A stretch of DNA of 64,000 bases from Megaleporinus macrocephalus. Taxonomy: Eukaryota; Chordata; Actinopteri; Characiformes; Anostomidae. A program made the translations under genes and the position numbers. The notes beneath the pieces are model-generated. The model was not told where the DNA came from and ran no database searches. It saw only the letters and a program-made list of their open reading frames with translations. The DNA is taken from NCBI GenBank assembly GCA_021613375.1, contig JAJQXZ010000037.1, positions 62,001-126,000 of the forward strand, read 5' to 3'. Positions 11,760 through 22,846 of the stretch are shown here, in pieces (within the stretch, counting starts at the first letter, position 1; every line of letters starts with the position of its first letter).

Positions 11760-12469
11760 GACACCCTGAAGCAGCTGGATACCCCACATGTTTCCAACTA
11801 CCCTCATATACAGGTAAACCTACATCTTAACAATATTATTTCAAGATCATGTGAATAAATAACACGTAGATCCATTAGATTTTAAGTGTCCCCTTAGATG
11901 GGAATTAGTGGTCACTCTTAATCCTCCTGAAATGTGTCTGACACAACCTGCCTGATATAACGTTTGCTCGTTAGTCACCTTTGTTACACCTTGTGGTATT
12001 CCAGCTTGGACTGTCCTGACGTTAATCCCTCCACTGTTCTCTGTACCTGTGACCCCAGCCCCCCGCACAGCCCCCGAGACTGAGCGGCCATCTTCCACAA
12101 GTGGGAGGAGCGGGTTGTCAGGCCATTAGGTCTACAGCCTCTGAAGACTCCACCTTCCTTGAATCTTTCCACCAGCAGTTAAGCAACTTAGTTCTGCACG
12201 TAGATTGTTTTTTGTCATGGTGTGTCTTTGTTGCGCTCTGTCTACAGTGTGTGTTCACAGGCGCTACACATAAGCCTGAAGTGGTAAGGACACGTGCTGA
12301 GAGGGATTTTATATAATGCATGCTCTATAATGTCAAATTCATGTGCAGGAACAGGAACTGGTCATGTCGATGAAACTCCAGCCTGACAACAGCCTTCCTG
12401 CTTTTAGAGTCCAGGCAGAAAGTTCTGGTGTCCAGGGCAATAGCAGAAGTAGCAGAAGTATAGAAGAAG
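11760..12469 (+). CDS. Candidate plus-strand exons of an unrecognised gene
   Basis: Three segments with good splice signals stay open in mutually compatible phases. Positions 11760-11813 (54 nt) follow TTTTTTTACAG and end at CAG|GTAAAC, encoding DTLKQLDTPHVSNYPHIQ. Positions 12248-12283 (36 nt) follow CTACAG and end at GTG|GTAAGG, encoding CVFTGATHKPEV. Positions 12349-12469 follow ATGTGCAG and end before GTAATA, encoding EQELVMSMKLQPDNSLPAFR and onward. A possible further exon after TTCCAG near 12003 is open in a different phase until TAG near 12125. No start codon exon, terminal exon or family was recognised. It may be part of a real gene, or splice-like matches by chance. Confidence 0.3.
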
Positions 12470-12581
12470 GTAATAAACTCTTTAACTTATAAATGTACTA
12501 TTAAACTCATTAACTAATAAACTTAAACTTTCTCATCAATATAATTTTAATTATTCATATCTATGTATAAATACAGAAAAG

Positions 12582-12583
<2 letters not shown>

Positions 12584-12629
<46 letters not shown>
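12584..12629. repeat. (ATT)n microsatellite
   Basis: About 15 ATT units. Confidence 0.95.
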
Positions 12630-13034
12630 GTGCCCCCTTGTGTGTTCATTTTGGCTCCCATCCACCGCATGTAGGTCATGAGTGTTGTTCTCTTTAAGCT
12701 CAGCATTAGTAGCTCAATAACATTACAATAGTAACAAAGTAATGGAACTTAATTTAACTGAAGGAAATGTTACTGACTGTTACTAAGTATTGAAAAAGGA
12801 TTAAAAACGGTCTGTGCTGGATAAGATCTTTCTGTATAGATTCATTCCAGCAGATGGAAGTTCACAGTCTATAATTCTGAAGACAGAACGCCTCACTATC
12901 TCTAACTGCTCCCTCTCACATGCCATTGTAATGCCATGCCAGATAGCGACAGAAGATGGCAGCAAAACCCTGTAAATTACTGTACATGTGTATCACCCCA
13001 TCTTTGGTTTCCTCATATTTGAATAATGATAAAT

Positions 13035-13470
13035 GAAATGCTATCAATGAAATAAGTCCAAATCAAATCAAATCAAAGTTTATACAAAGTCATACATGGT
13101 ACAACTAGCAGTGAAGTGCTTTGATGGCTGCCTTGTCAAATGAAACAATAAAAAAGAGTATCTGAAATATTAATAAATATAAATAAGTGAAATAAATATA
13201 AAAACTGGGAATAAAAAGAAGGAAACAAATACAAATCAATGTAAATAATATACATACATTTACACTATAGGACACAGACACAAGTGTGCAGTGGGGATGA
13301 AGATTGTAGAAAATGCTAAATGTGCAACAAGTGGATGAAATCAGTGAGTGAAATGGATGAAAGGGCAACTTGTCCTGTGCGTGACGCGTGTGCGAGGCAG
13401 TCTTAGTTGCTGCCCTCGTTCTTTGAACAGCCCTGTGGGAAGAAGCTCCTGCTCATCTTCACCTACAGCA
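13035..13470 (-). mobile_element. LINE 3' fragment (CR1/L2/Rex1-type)
   Basis: The left edge is a run of AAATC units (CAAATCAAATCAAATCAAAG), the tail of a fish LINE inserted in minus orientation. The right part contains CTGTGGGAAGAAGCTCCTGC, a piece of LINE 3' coding or untranslated sequence seen repeatedly in fish genomes. It is 5'-truncated and ends just downstream of the minus-strand gene stop at 13519. Confidence 0.6.
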
Positions 13471-13518
13471 AAATCTTCGCACATGGTCTTTAGTTGGCTT
13501 TAGTGAAGCGCGTTGCCG

Positions 13519-16500
13519 TCATTGGAGGTGTGCAGCTCTCCTCTCGTGCTCCTTTTTTTTAAAAGCGTGGAAGGTGCGAGCAGGAATTGTGTGTTTCATG
13601 CACAGTGCTACGTACAGGTTGTACGCTGACCTGGTGGACGCTCCTGCCATGACAACTGCCTCATTGAGGAGGTCAAGTTCCTGGCAAGACCAGTATCTTC
13701 GAGTACCAGCTGGAAGCGCGAGGGATGGAATGCATGAAAGTTCACTTGTCTCATTCTGTTCCTCTTCTCCAATTTCTTCCTCCTCGTTGTCAGATGTGCA
13801 TTCAGCCTGGGCACCTTCACGCGCTGGCCGCTGCTGTGCGTGTGCTCGTTGACCTTGTTGTAGATTAGCTGCTTGAATTTTGAAAGGGATGTCGGGATGC
13901 AGTCTGAAGAGTTTGAATTTCTTGATTCCTGAAAAAAACATGTGCATGTGTGTAGCAGCTGATCCCTGGACAGGTGCTTCACGCCGCTCAGTCTCTGCAA
14001 AACATCCTGCATCCAGGGCATTCCGTTTTCTTTCACATCAGCGAGGTTACGTTCATAGGTGAGGCCTCGTACAACAAGATTCACAGCAACGTCTTGTGAC
14101 ATTACCCCGGCTTTTGCCACCAGTGGTGTGTCCTGATGAGCATAAAGAACAATCCAAAAGTGTTTTTTGTTCCAATTGACCTTTTGGTGACGGGCAGCAT
14201 CTGTGATTTTGAATGCTGGGAAAAAGACCGTGCTCGATGACTGCAAACCCGACAGCAGAACAGCCTGAAGGGGGCGCCCATGTTCTGCCAGCAAAACCGC
14301 CGCCCGATGGAAGACGGCTGGGTACTTGAAACGTCTGGACTCCCTGCAAAGCAGAGACACGAGCTCATCAGCAGTGATTGAACCAGTACAAGTGCCAAAA
14401 GGAGGAGAGTCTTTTGTCCGCGACGGCAAGGAGAGCATGGAGCTGCCGTTCAGATCGTGCACAATTATCTGTAGTAGTCTTTCACCCACAACAGAGTAAC
14501 TGCTGTCAAAAAGGTCGGCAAATCCGAACAGCCGCAGGATCCTTTCAGCCTGAGCAGGTTTTCCTGTCCAGTAGCACAAAGGAGGAGGGTGACTTTCCAG
14601 TGCGGCAGAGTTGAAAGGAGCTAAACCCAGAATGCCCCTTTGCCACGTCAGGCTCCTTTCGTTGTCCGTTGCCACGCCCAAATTAACAGCATACACTGCG
14701 TTTTGGGAGCTCCGTGAATGTCCCCAAAAGAACATCTCCATGGCCAGTTCAGCTTGGTACGCCATCCACACCTCAGCAAATTTTCTTTCCCCTTGGCAGC
14801 GTGGTGCTGCTCGGTTAAAGTATTGACCAAGTAGGTGGCCAGTGAACCCATGACACCCATGAAGCTCCCTCCAGCAACAGTCTCTTCGAACGGCACCAAC
14901 ATTGGCCTGGTCTGAATGAGCCGCTCCAAAGTGCCCATGCAGAAAAAACCTTTTGCCCTGACCAAGGCTGGGATCTGCTCAGGTCTAAGCAGTGTTACTA
15001 TTTCAATGCGGGCAGCAGTAGATTTTTGAAGCTTTACCACGAGCTCGTTCATGTGGCAGAGATAAGAAGTGCTGTGACTGGACATGGAGCGTGTAGTGTT
15101 TGGGTGCAGCAGCCCACAGCAAACAATGTCTCCAGTTACGGGATGTAACCTGGCGTCAGTCAGCCTAGTGTGCGACGTGTCCGCATACAGCTGAATGAAA
15201 GTGATGTCGCTGGGGTTTGCGGCAGTAGCCCGAAGATGCTGGTCGATATCCATGCATCTGCCGTCCAAATTGCTCTGGAAGTTGACCGCTTCACGCAACG
15301 ACAAAGCACTGTACAAGGTTCCGCGTGTTCCGACGAGGTCTTGGAGAGCGTACCTTGACCAGAAGTGGTGAGTGGCTCAAGAATGCACACTGACGCACCG
15401 AAGACCAGATACGTCAAAGATTTCTTCCAGGCTAAACTCTGAGGCCTGTTTTTGCCCAAACTTGTACATGATGATGAGTGATTTCAGATTATCCACTAGC
15501 CGAGTCTTAAACACTGCATTGTCAATTAGCCTCAGAATGAAAGCTTGGTCCTGGGGCAGAATGTTCAAACTAGATAGATCGTAGAGTCTGTTTTTCTGAA
15601 TCGAAGGCCGGGACATATCTTCTTTTGGCAGTGCCTTCAGTGACTCACAGAGGGCGTTGTGCACGTCACAAAAATACTTCAGAGTGTCTCTGTCCATGAC
15701 TTCCAGGCTCACTGGCAAACCTTGATGTGGAATCAGGCAGAAACACAGTCGCCAACCCTGATTGGAAAAAACAGAACATAGGAATCAGGCGACAAACCAA
15801 TATTTTATTCCAGATATGATCTTGATGGCATTTATTAAATTGAATCTAATTAAAATGAATGTCCCCTGGACAAATCCCGAGCCAGTATACAGAAATATAA
15901 ATGCAACCAGCTGCTCACCTGAGAACTGGCAAGGTGAATCCCTTTACACGCCTTGAAGAATTTGAACTGTCTGTGAGAGAAATGTCCTGGTGCTATGTGT
16001 TTCTTTAGCAGATGAAAGACTGGTTTAAGGTTCCTAGCAGTGGGTTTCTCAAAGGTTATGTAATGTAGAGGAATGGAAATTGAAGAAAACCCATAGACTT
16101 CAGCCACGATGCCATCAACATCAAAGGTGAAATCCAAGAAAGCCTTTTGCTGTTCCGCTTCAATTTTTGTGGGATGAACTGAGATGTGGACGTCTTCACT
16201 GTGGAGAAATTCCCCCACACTTGGAAACTGTCCAACGAGATCTACCAGACTGTTGGTGTTCTCCTCCGCAACCGTGAAGTAGGTTTCCACAGACGCAGTT
16301 CTGTTAACACAAATTCAAAGACAGGTTAGTTGTCGTTCATCCTCATTTGATACATGTGGATGACAAGATTCTCAAGAGGCTTTTATAAAACAAACAGAAA
16401 ATATACTGCAGGAAAAAAACAACACCTTGTTCTTCAGTAGCAATGGCTACTAGACAGCTGATGTTACTATTAGTGCTAGTCCTTAGCAGATCTTACAGGC

Positions 16501-17151
16501 AAGTTTACAGAGTACAGAGGATGAAGTAACTGGACAGAGATTGCAGGTGAAAGTAGAAATGAAGGACTACAGCAGATGTATTTATGTATCTTGTGCACTG
16601 TTTACAAGAGCAAACAGCACTGTAGGAATATTAATGTGTTTGTTTGAACACACACCCTGTGTTTGTGCGTGCTGGCAGGAATGATCCCGAAACAGCTTCT
16701 GCTCCTTTTACACGAGACACCTGCTAATCCACAAAACACATGGAAACATGTTATGATGCATAAAAATCATTTCAAATCATTTTTTCTGAGAGCCAGACTG
16801 ATAGACATACTCACTCCTTCTGCTGATGGTACCACGCTGTCCTTCACGTCTACAGGCTCCACCGTCCTCGGCTACCTGCAGCTGTCCAACATAACGGGCT
16901 TCCTCTTCCGTGTCCTCTGTCGGAAATGATCAAATTAGACTTTATTAAAAAACTGGATGATAAAAATCACACGAGCAACACCAAATGTCACAGTAAGTAC
17001 CTTCCAGTGGCTGTGAAAGGGCCCGAGTGTGCATCCTAAACAGGCCATGCATGTTTCTCCTAAAGGACCTGAAGCACTGGCGAAGAGTGGACATTTCTCC
17101 TACCAGGTCACAGGAAAGCAAGTCACGTGTCTCCTCTGCTGTAAGACTCAT
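13519..17151 (-). pseudogene. Four-exon gene of unknown family, about 960 codons, three lesions
   Basis: Exons 17001-17160 (ATG at 17151-17149), 16811-16916, 15919-16300 and 13519-15757 join in consistent phase (1, 2, 0) with GT-AG borders. The N-terminus begins MSLTAEETRDLLSCDLV. Exon 3 contains ISVHPTKIEAEQQKAFLDF. Exon 4 contains FIQLYADTSHTRLTDARL then PVTGDIVCCGLL, and later LSLPSRTKDSPPFG. An acidic stretch (SDNEEEEIGEEEQNE) precedes a C-terminal part reading RRYWSCQELDLLNEAV and IPARTFHAFKKKEH, which resembles a Myb/SANT-like helix bundle. Exon 4 has an in-frame TGA at 15377-15379, a one-base loss at the CCCC run 14789-14792 and another at the A7 run 13932-13938. The clean exon structure and preserved frame elsewhere suggest recent decay or sequence error. 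I do not recognise the family. A transposase-like role is speculation from the D-containing strand and the DNA-binding-like tail. Confidence 0.6.
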
Positions 17152-17309
17152 TTTTGTTTCCTGGCCAAACACAGAATCACAAACATGAAACATTAGAAAT
17201 AATCCATGATTAATTAATTACGCTCTAAATCTCCTGCTATTATAATGTATTTCCACTAATATGAAAAGCTAAACTTTATACAAATAGCTTATTACACAAG
17301 CGTTTACAC

Positions 17310-17504
17310 CCAGAAAACAATATTTAAACACAGAAATATAGATCAGCCACTGAAAGATAACAGACAGAGCACTGGTATGGTCAGGACCGAGTATCATACA
17401 TTATTATTATTATTATTATTATTACTATTATTATTATTATGATTATTATTATTATTATTATGATTATTATTATTATTATTATGATTGTTATTATTATGAT
17501 TATG

Positions 17505-17554
<50 letters not shown>

Positions 17555-17646
17555 CATCATCCAGAAAACAATATTTAAACACAGAAATATAGATCATCCA
17601 CTGAAAGATAACAGACAGAGCACTGGTATGGTCAGGACCGAGTATC

Positions 17647-17682
<36 letters not shown>

Positions 17683-17768
17683 CCAGAAAACAATATTTAA
17701 ACACAGAAATATAGATCAGCAACCGAAAGATAACAGACAGAGCACTGGTATGGTCAGGACCGAGTATC

Positions 17769-17810
<42 letters not shown>

Positions 17811-17896
17811 CCAGAAAACAATATTTAAACACAGAAATATAGATCAGCAACCGAAAGATAACAGACAGAGCACTGGTATGGTCAGGACCGAGTATC

Positions 17897-17950
<54 letters not shown>

Positions 17951-18036
17951 CCAGAAAACAATATTTAAACACAGAAATATAGATCAGCAACCGAAAGATG
18001 ACAGACAGAGCACTGGTATGGTCAGGACCGAGTATC

Positions 18037-18085
<49 letters not shown>

Positions 18086-18172
18086 CAGAAAACAATATTT
18101 AAACACAGAAATATAGATCAGCCACTGAAAGATAACAGACAGAGCACTGGTATGGTCAGGACCGAGTATCAT

Positions 18173-18221
<49 letters not shown>

Positions 18222-18293
18222 CCAGAAAACAATATTTAAACACAGAAATATAGATCAGCCACTGAAAGATAACAGACAGAGCACTGGTATGGA
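17310..18293. repeat. Compound minisatellite: 88-bp unit alternating with (ATT)n
   Basis: Seven copies of a unit running from CCAGAAAACAATATTTAAAC to GGTCAGGACCGAGTATCAT start near 17310, 17561, 17682, 17811, 17951, 18085 and 18221. Each adjacent pair is separated by an ATT run of different length; the first, about 150 bp, is interrupted by GATT. Copies differ by a few substitutions (CCACTG versus CAACCG). Confidence 0.95.
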
Positions 18294-20542
18294 TCATTCC
18301 ACTTCAATCTTCAAACACAAGACTACTACTGATTGCATAACAATGATTAAATCAATCAAAAAGCTAAATCAACTGAGTAGGTGTGATTGAGTGTTCACAG
18401 AAAGTTCCTATTCTTACTGAGGTTTTAAACAGTACTTAGTGTGGCTTTGTATGTAATAGCAACAACTTCAAAAAAGTCATAAACAGGAGCTCAGATTACT
18501 GGGAAGCAGCAGAGGAGTGTCTCTTCCACACATACACAGATGATCTTACAGTTTTTATAAAAACACAGAATGAAATAGAAAAAGTGTAGCATTGTGAGCA
18601 TTTTAATGCCAGTATCAGGAGCATGTTTAAATTATACTAAAGAATGCAGCAGTATTCTAGTGGAGGGGCAAACAAAATGTGTTGAAGGACATAGAAAAGC
18701 TCATTTACCAGTAAGGAGAAGTTTTTCAGAGGAAAAGCAAAAAACGCACATTTCTCTATGGAAATAACGTGTTTAGCCATTTTCTGACAGAAATGATTAT
18801 TGCTATCCTGAATAAAAGATATGAGTAATCAATGTGGAAAAACAAACGAGAATTTATGTGCTAAGGTAAACACACTGATTACAGTTCCAACAAAGAAACA
18901 GTCATTTGTTAATGGATGGTTATAAAAAAAGACTATGTAGAAAATCTTAACTATAGATTTTCAGTCATGAAAATACTTATACTGCTGTCTTTAAATATTC
19001 CAGTTTAAAATAAATAACCAAGTTCCTTACCTTATCTGAAGTGCAGCACTGAATACAGAAGACCGGAGACCACCACGAAGAGGAAGAAGTAACTGATGCT
19101 GTACCTCTGACCTGAAAGAATCCAAAATGAACTGGTTGAGGAGCCAGAATAGATGAGGGCATTTCTCTCATCTACTAGTTCCACCCCCTGCAGGTTCAGT
19201 CCCAATTCCAGTGTATACTCTCTACCTCTGGTACTCTTGAACCTGGTCAGGTAACTCACATGTCCAAATTCAGCTAGATCTAACCCTAACCCCTCCATTC
19301 ACTTTGTATTGACTAAATTAAATATTTGAAATATTCCTATAAATTTAACGGTGCGTCACACAAGCTTCAAATTTAGGTTCATCCATCGTCCAAGAGTGTA
19401 CTTTGACCTCTCCTAATTTTGGACGCCTACGCCAAGCGGTTGCCATATATCCTCCCCCAATGTGTTACTGTTTACCCCTTACTGCATATAAAAAACATGC
19501 TTTTGTACTCATATTAACACAAAGCCTATATTAACAGCACCGAAGCAATTCATTTTCTTACATGATATTTGCTCCTAAATAAGCCCCAAAACCTTACCTT
19601 CTGCCTTAGACTTGCCACCTCACCTTTCCACAAAACATGACCAATAAATTAACCCAAACCTTAACCCAAAATTCAACCCTTCAATACAGTGCCACCAAGT
19701 GCCTGGGTCATTCCTTTGCAAGGCCTATAGTGTGTGGCTAACAGTCTAAAGGGAACATGGTAGAGGATTACAAAGATTTGATGCAGGAAAAGTCCTTTTC
19801 ATGAACTCAAATTTTCCTATGCTGCCATCTAATGGCCATTTTATGTAATAGCGTTTCTCAATTATGATGCACATTAGTGTGAATGCATGCTACGCTGCCC
19901 ATAAAAAAAGTCTTTTAACATTAACAGAAATCCTATGAACTGTCTTCATCTTTAATTTATGTTTAATTGAGCAAATCTTAATAATGAAATACAAAATCAA
20001 ATTTCACTTACAGCTTGTGGTGTAAAACCTGTATTTTTGTGAGCATGTAAATGCTAAGACTACCTATTTCTCATTAAATCAAGGACCCGTTTATCTGCAG
20101 CGTGTGGCACAATGTAATGCTGCACCACCAGAGGGCGCTATTCAGTCAGGCACTAATGTTACTGACTGAAAATAAACATGAGAACAGACTCCAACACCTG
20201 TTTCCCATTGAAAGCTTAGAGTTTATGACACTAGTTATTTTTTTTATATAGTATTTATTCAGCATTAATAGTACATTTCCTATAACAACATCTGTTTAAC
20301 ATCTGTTAGTGAATAAATGTTGATTGTAAAATGGTGTAAAACTGAAATCCAGATTCACTTTCAAAGTGCAAACATGACAAAGAAAGGTAGCGTTTGTTTT
20401 TCAGGAGCACACAAAAGAGGAAGCAGGTTTATTTTGAAGCTGTGTTTTATTTACAAAAGGCATCTTCTGGATGAAAAACATTGAATCTCTTTCTACTCAC
20501 TAGAACAACAAACACCAAAGAAACCAATAAACAAAGCAAACT
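18294..20542. other. Intergenic stretch with little recognisable content
   Basis: AT-rich unique sequence between the two minus-strand genes. Apart from the small candidate exon near 19.03-19.11 kb I see no gene, repeat array or transposon end here. Confidence 0.5.
19031..19111 (-). other. Candidate 81-nt exon
   Basis: On the minus strand a 81-nt segment lies between acceptor GATTCTTTCAG and donor GTAAGG. Its length is a multiple of three. One frame ends in a hydrophobic, membrane-like stretch (ISYFFLFVVVSGLLYSVLHF) followed by TAA. The two other frames are open throughout. With no neighbouring exon identified, the frame and reality of the exon are undecided. Confidence 0.25.
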
Positions 20543-21028
20543 TTAGGAGAAAGAAGCGTCACTGCTCAGAAAGGACTTTTCATCCTGGGTGACATCAGCA
20601 ATTCTCCTTTTCTTCTTAAGGGTTGTTTTAATCTTTTCTGCAAGAAAGTCTTGGAGGCTTGTGGTTCCATGGGGTTTCCAGCCAGGTAGCCATATGTTCT
20701 GCTGCTCGCCATGTAACTGAATTAATCTTGCATTTGTTTCACGTCCTTTGGAATCTGTAATAAAACGACACACACACAACAAAGCAATGAGTTCCCGAAG
20801 CACCCTGCAGTAGATGAAGAGTTATAACAACAAAGTCTTAAAGGGCTAGTTTACCTCTTCAACATCAGTAGTTACAAAACATGGTATTAGAGGTGATAAC
20901 TTGTAGAATCACTACATTCAAAGTTCAAATCAGTGCAAGTTTTTACATTTTTTTACATTTCTATGTCTACACTGCCTTCTGAATATGCTGTTCATACCAG
21001 TGGTGGAAAATATTTTAGTGTCTGCTGC

Positions 21029-21067
<39 letters not shown>

Positions 21068-22357
21068 GTAATGATGATGATAATAAAGACGATTATTATG
21101 TTTTATTATTATGTATGTCTGAAACATAATAATAAAACATAATCATCTTTATCATCTTTATCATCATGAGGACATGATATCAAAATACACAATGTGTCCC
21201 CTGCACAACAATATATTGAGTCAAAACTCAGTATCTCCAGATTAGCAGTCTTGCAGTAAATCCCACCACTTCACGAATGTAAGCCACAAACAACCAGACA
21301 TTTCAAAGTGTTTTAACCCTTAATAGCATGTGAGACGTGCAAAGTCAATAAGAACCTGCTTCTATAAGCCATAACTGCCTCAGAATATGAAAACAAAGCC
21401 TTTGTTTATGTAATGCAAGTTGTTTTGTGCTACAGTAAATATTAGTTTACTTTATTCAGTTACGAGTAGGTTTCTTCACAGCTACTGTGCATTTCAGTGG
21501 TTGTTTAATGATAATAACACTGATAGCTACACTGCCCAGAAAGAACTGCAAGGTAAATATTGGAAACTGAAAACAGTACCTTTAATCTGCAGCTTGTCCA
21601 TCTGCATCTCCAAAAAAGCAAGTTGCAGCCTTGAAAGCTTCTTTCGACCAGAGACACGCGCTGGCATGTATCTTTGGAGGACTTGTGCTAGATCCGGCTC
21701 TAGATCATCCAGGTCGGCTACCGCCTTCCTCTTCACTCCTGAGGAACTTGCTGCACCAAACAGCTCAGGGCTTCGCACAGGCGTCACAGGTGGATGTGGT
21801 GTGAGAGAGTGGGAACTGCAGGATCCCGGAAGGTCCTCCTCAATAACTAACGGTGGAGGAGAGCCAGGTATAGAAATGACTTCATGGAGACTTGAATGAG
21901 CAGCAGTGCTTGGTCCTGGCAGGTCTCCTTGCTCCACTAATGGAGGACGAACACTCAGTGGTGAACGTTTTCTGTGCAGGCTGGATGGAGAAGGAGTGCA
22001 GGGTCTTGACTGTTCTTCTTCTTGAGATGACAGAAGACGAGTACTGGGTGCTGTAGGTGCTGTATGAGGCACTGAGGAAGACTTAACTGGTCCTGAAAGC
22101 AGCAGATTTGGGTCTGAAGCACTTGAAACAGGCTGAAGGGAACTCACTTTCTTCTCAAGAACATTCAGTTTCTTCATTAGGCTAGTTGACATGGCTTGGA
22201 AATTCTCTTCTGCCTCCTTGATTCTGGTTGCTATCATCTTGTGGGCTGTGTCCATTTTATTGTCCAATTTCTTTGCCCACTTGTCAACTGCCTTGTCCAC
22301 TTCCGCCATACAGACAGTTTCCATGTGGCCTCTGAATGAGCTGAGGTCCTGATGCAT
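20543..22357 (-). CDS. Two-exon gene, 329 residues, coiled coil and basic C-terminus
   Basis: Exon 1 (21580-22357) opens at ATG 22357 with MHQDLSSFRGHMETVCMAEV. It continues with a long amphipathic, lysine- and glutamate-rich helix (about residues 15-75) ending LEKKVSSLQ, a probable coiled coil, then a proline/serine-rich disordered stretch (about 75-210), then LDDLEPDLAQVLQRYMPARV. The donor AAAG|GTACTG joins acceptor TTACAG|ATTCC to exon 2 (20543-20754), giving LQIK-DSKGRETNARL and ending FLSSDASFS before TAA. A KKKRR cluster is a likely nuclear signal. The frame is intact across the junction. The ORF extends upstream to a possible acceptor CTGCTTTCAG near 22393, so another 5' exon may exist. 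No family was recognised. It shares strand and neighbourhood with the 13.5-17.2 kb gene, which suggests, without proving, a functional pair. Confidence 0.6.
21030..21066. repeat. (ATA)n microsatellite
   Basis: About 12 ATA/AAT units within the intron of the two-exon gene's neighbourhood. Confidence 0.9.
21079..21156. repeat. Imperfect AT-rich inverted repeat (cruciform-capable)
   Basis: Left arm 21079-21114, ending ATGTTTTATTATTATGT, is the near-perfect inverse of the right arm 21124-21156, starting ACATAATAATAAAACAT, with a 9-base loop and one 3-base gap. Confidence 0.85.
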
Positions 22358-22846
22358 TATCTCCTTGAAGATGTTAATATCTTCTCTGAAAGCAGTCAGA
22401 ACTTCACTAACATGGTTAAACTAGTCCTCACTTCCAGCACAGCTCACACACAGAACAGCAGCTCTTCGTACGAGTTATTCGCAGTAGGCTGCAGTAAAAC
22501 CACCTCTGCTGCACGTCTAAAGGTCTGGATATTTTAAAATGGCTGCCAGATATTGAGACAGTGTTTTGTAGGCTCTGCTGTAAAATCCAGATCAGAACTA
22601 GTTTTTGCTGGTTGTTGGTTTCAGCTGGTAAAAACATGTCCTTTTCTAATTAGCTAGCTGGTTAAGCAGCTTCTGACCAGCAGAGTACAGTCCAGTGGCC
22701 CTGTGGACCCACTGCCCTTCATATTTAGAGCTCTTCCTGTTGAACAGCCACTGTAACTCAGTAACGGCTGGTAATGAGCTGATGAGCTGGATCAGGGGTG
22801 ATGGGAGCTGGGACACCAGGACCAGCACTGAAAAACACTGGTGTGC

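Noticed and set aside
15160..15584. Alternative-frame ORFs around 15.2-15.6 kb
   Set aside because: Overlap the exon 4 frame of the unknown large gene, whose frame is supported by splice phases and protein-like sequence on both sides of the TGA.
17394..17714. Poly-asparagine and poly-isoleucine ORFs
   Set aside because: Translation of the ATT microsatellite.
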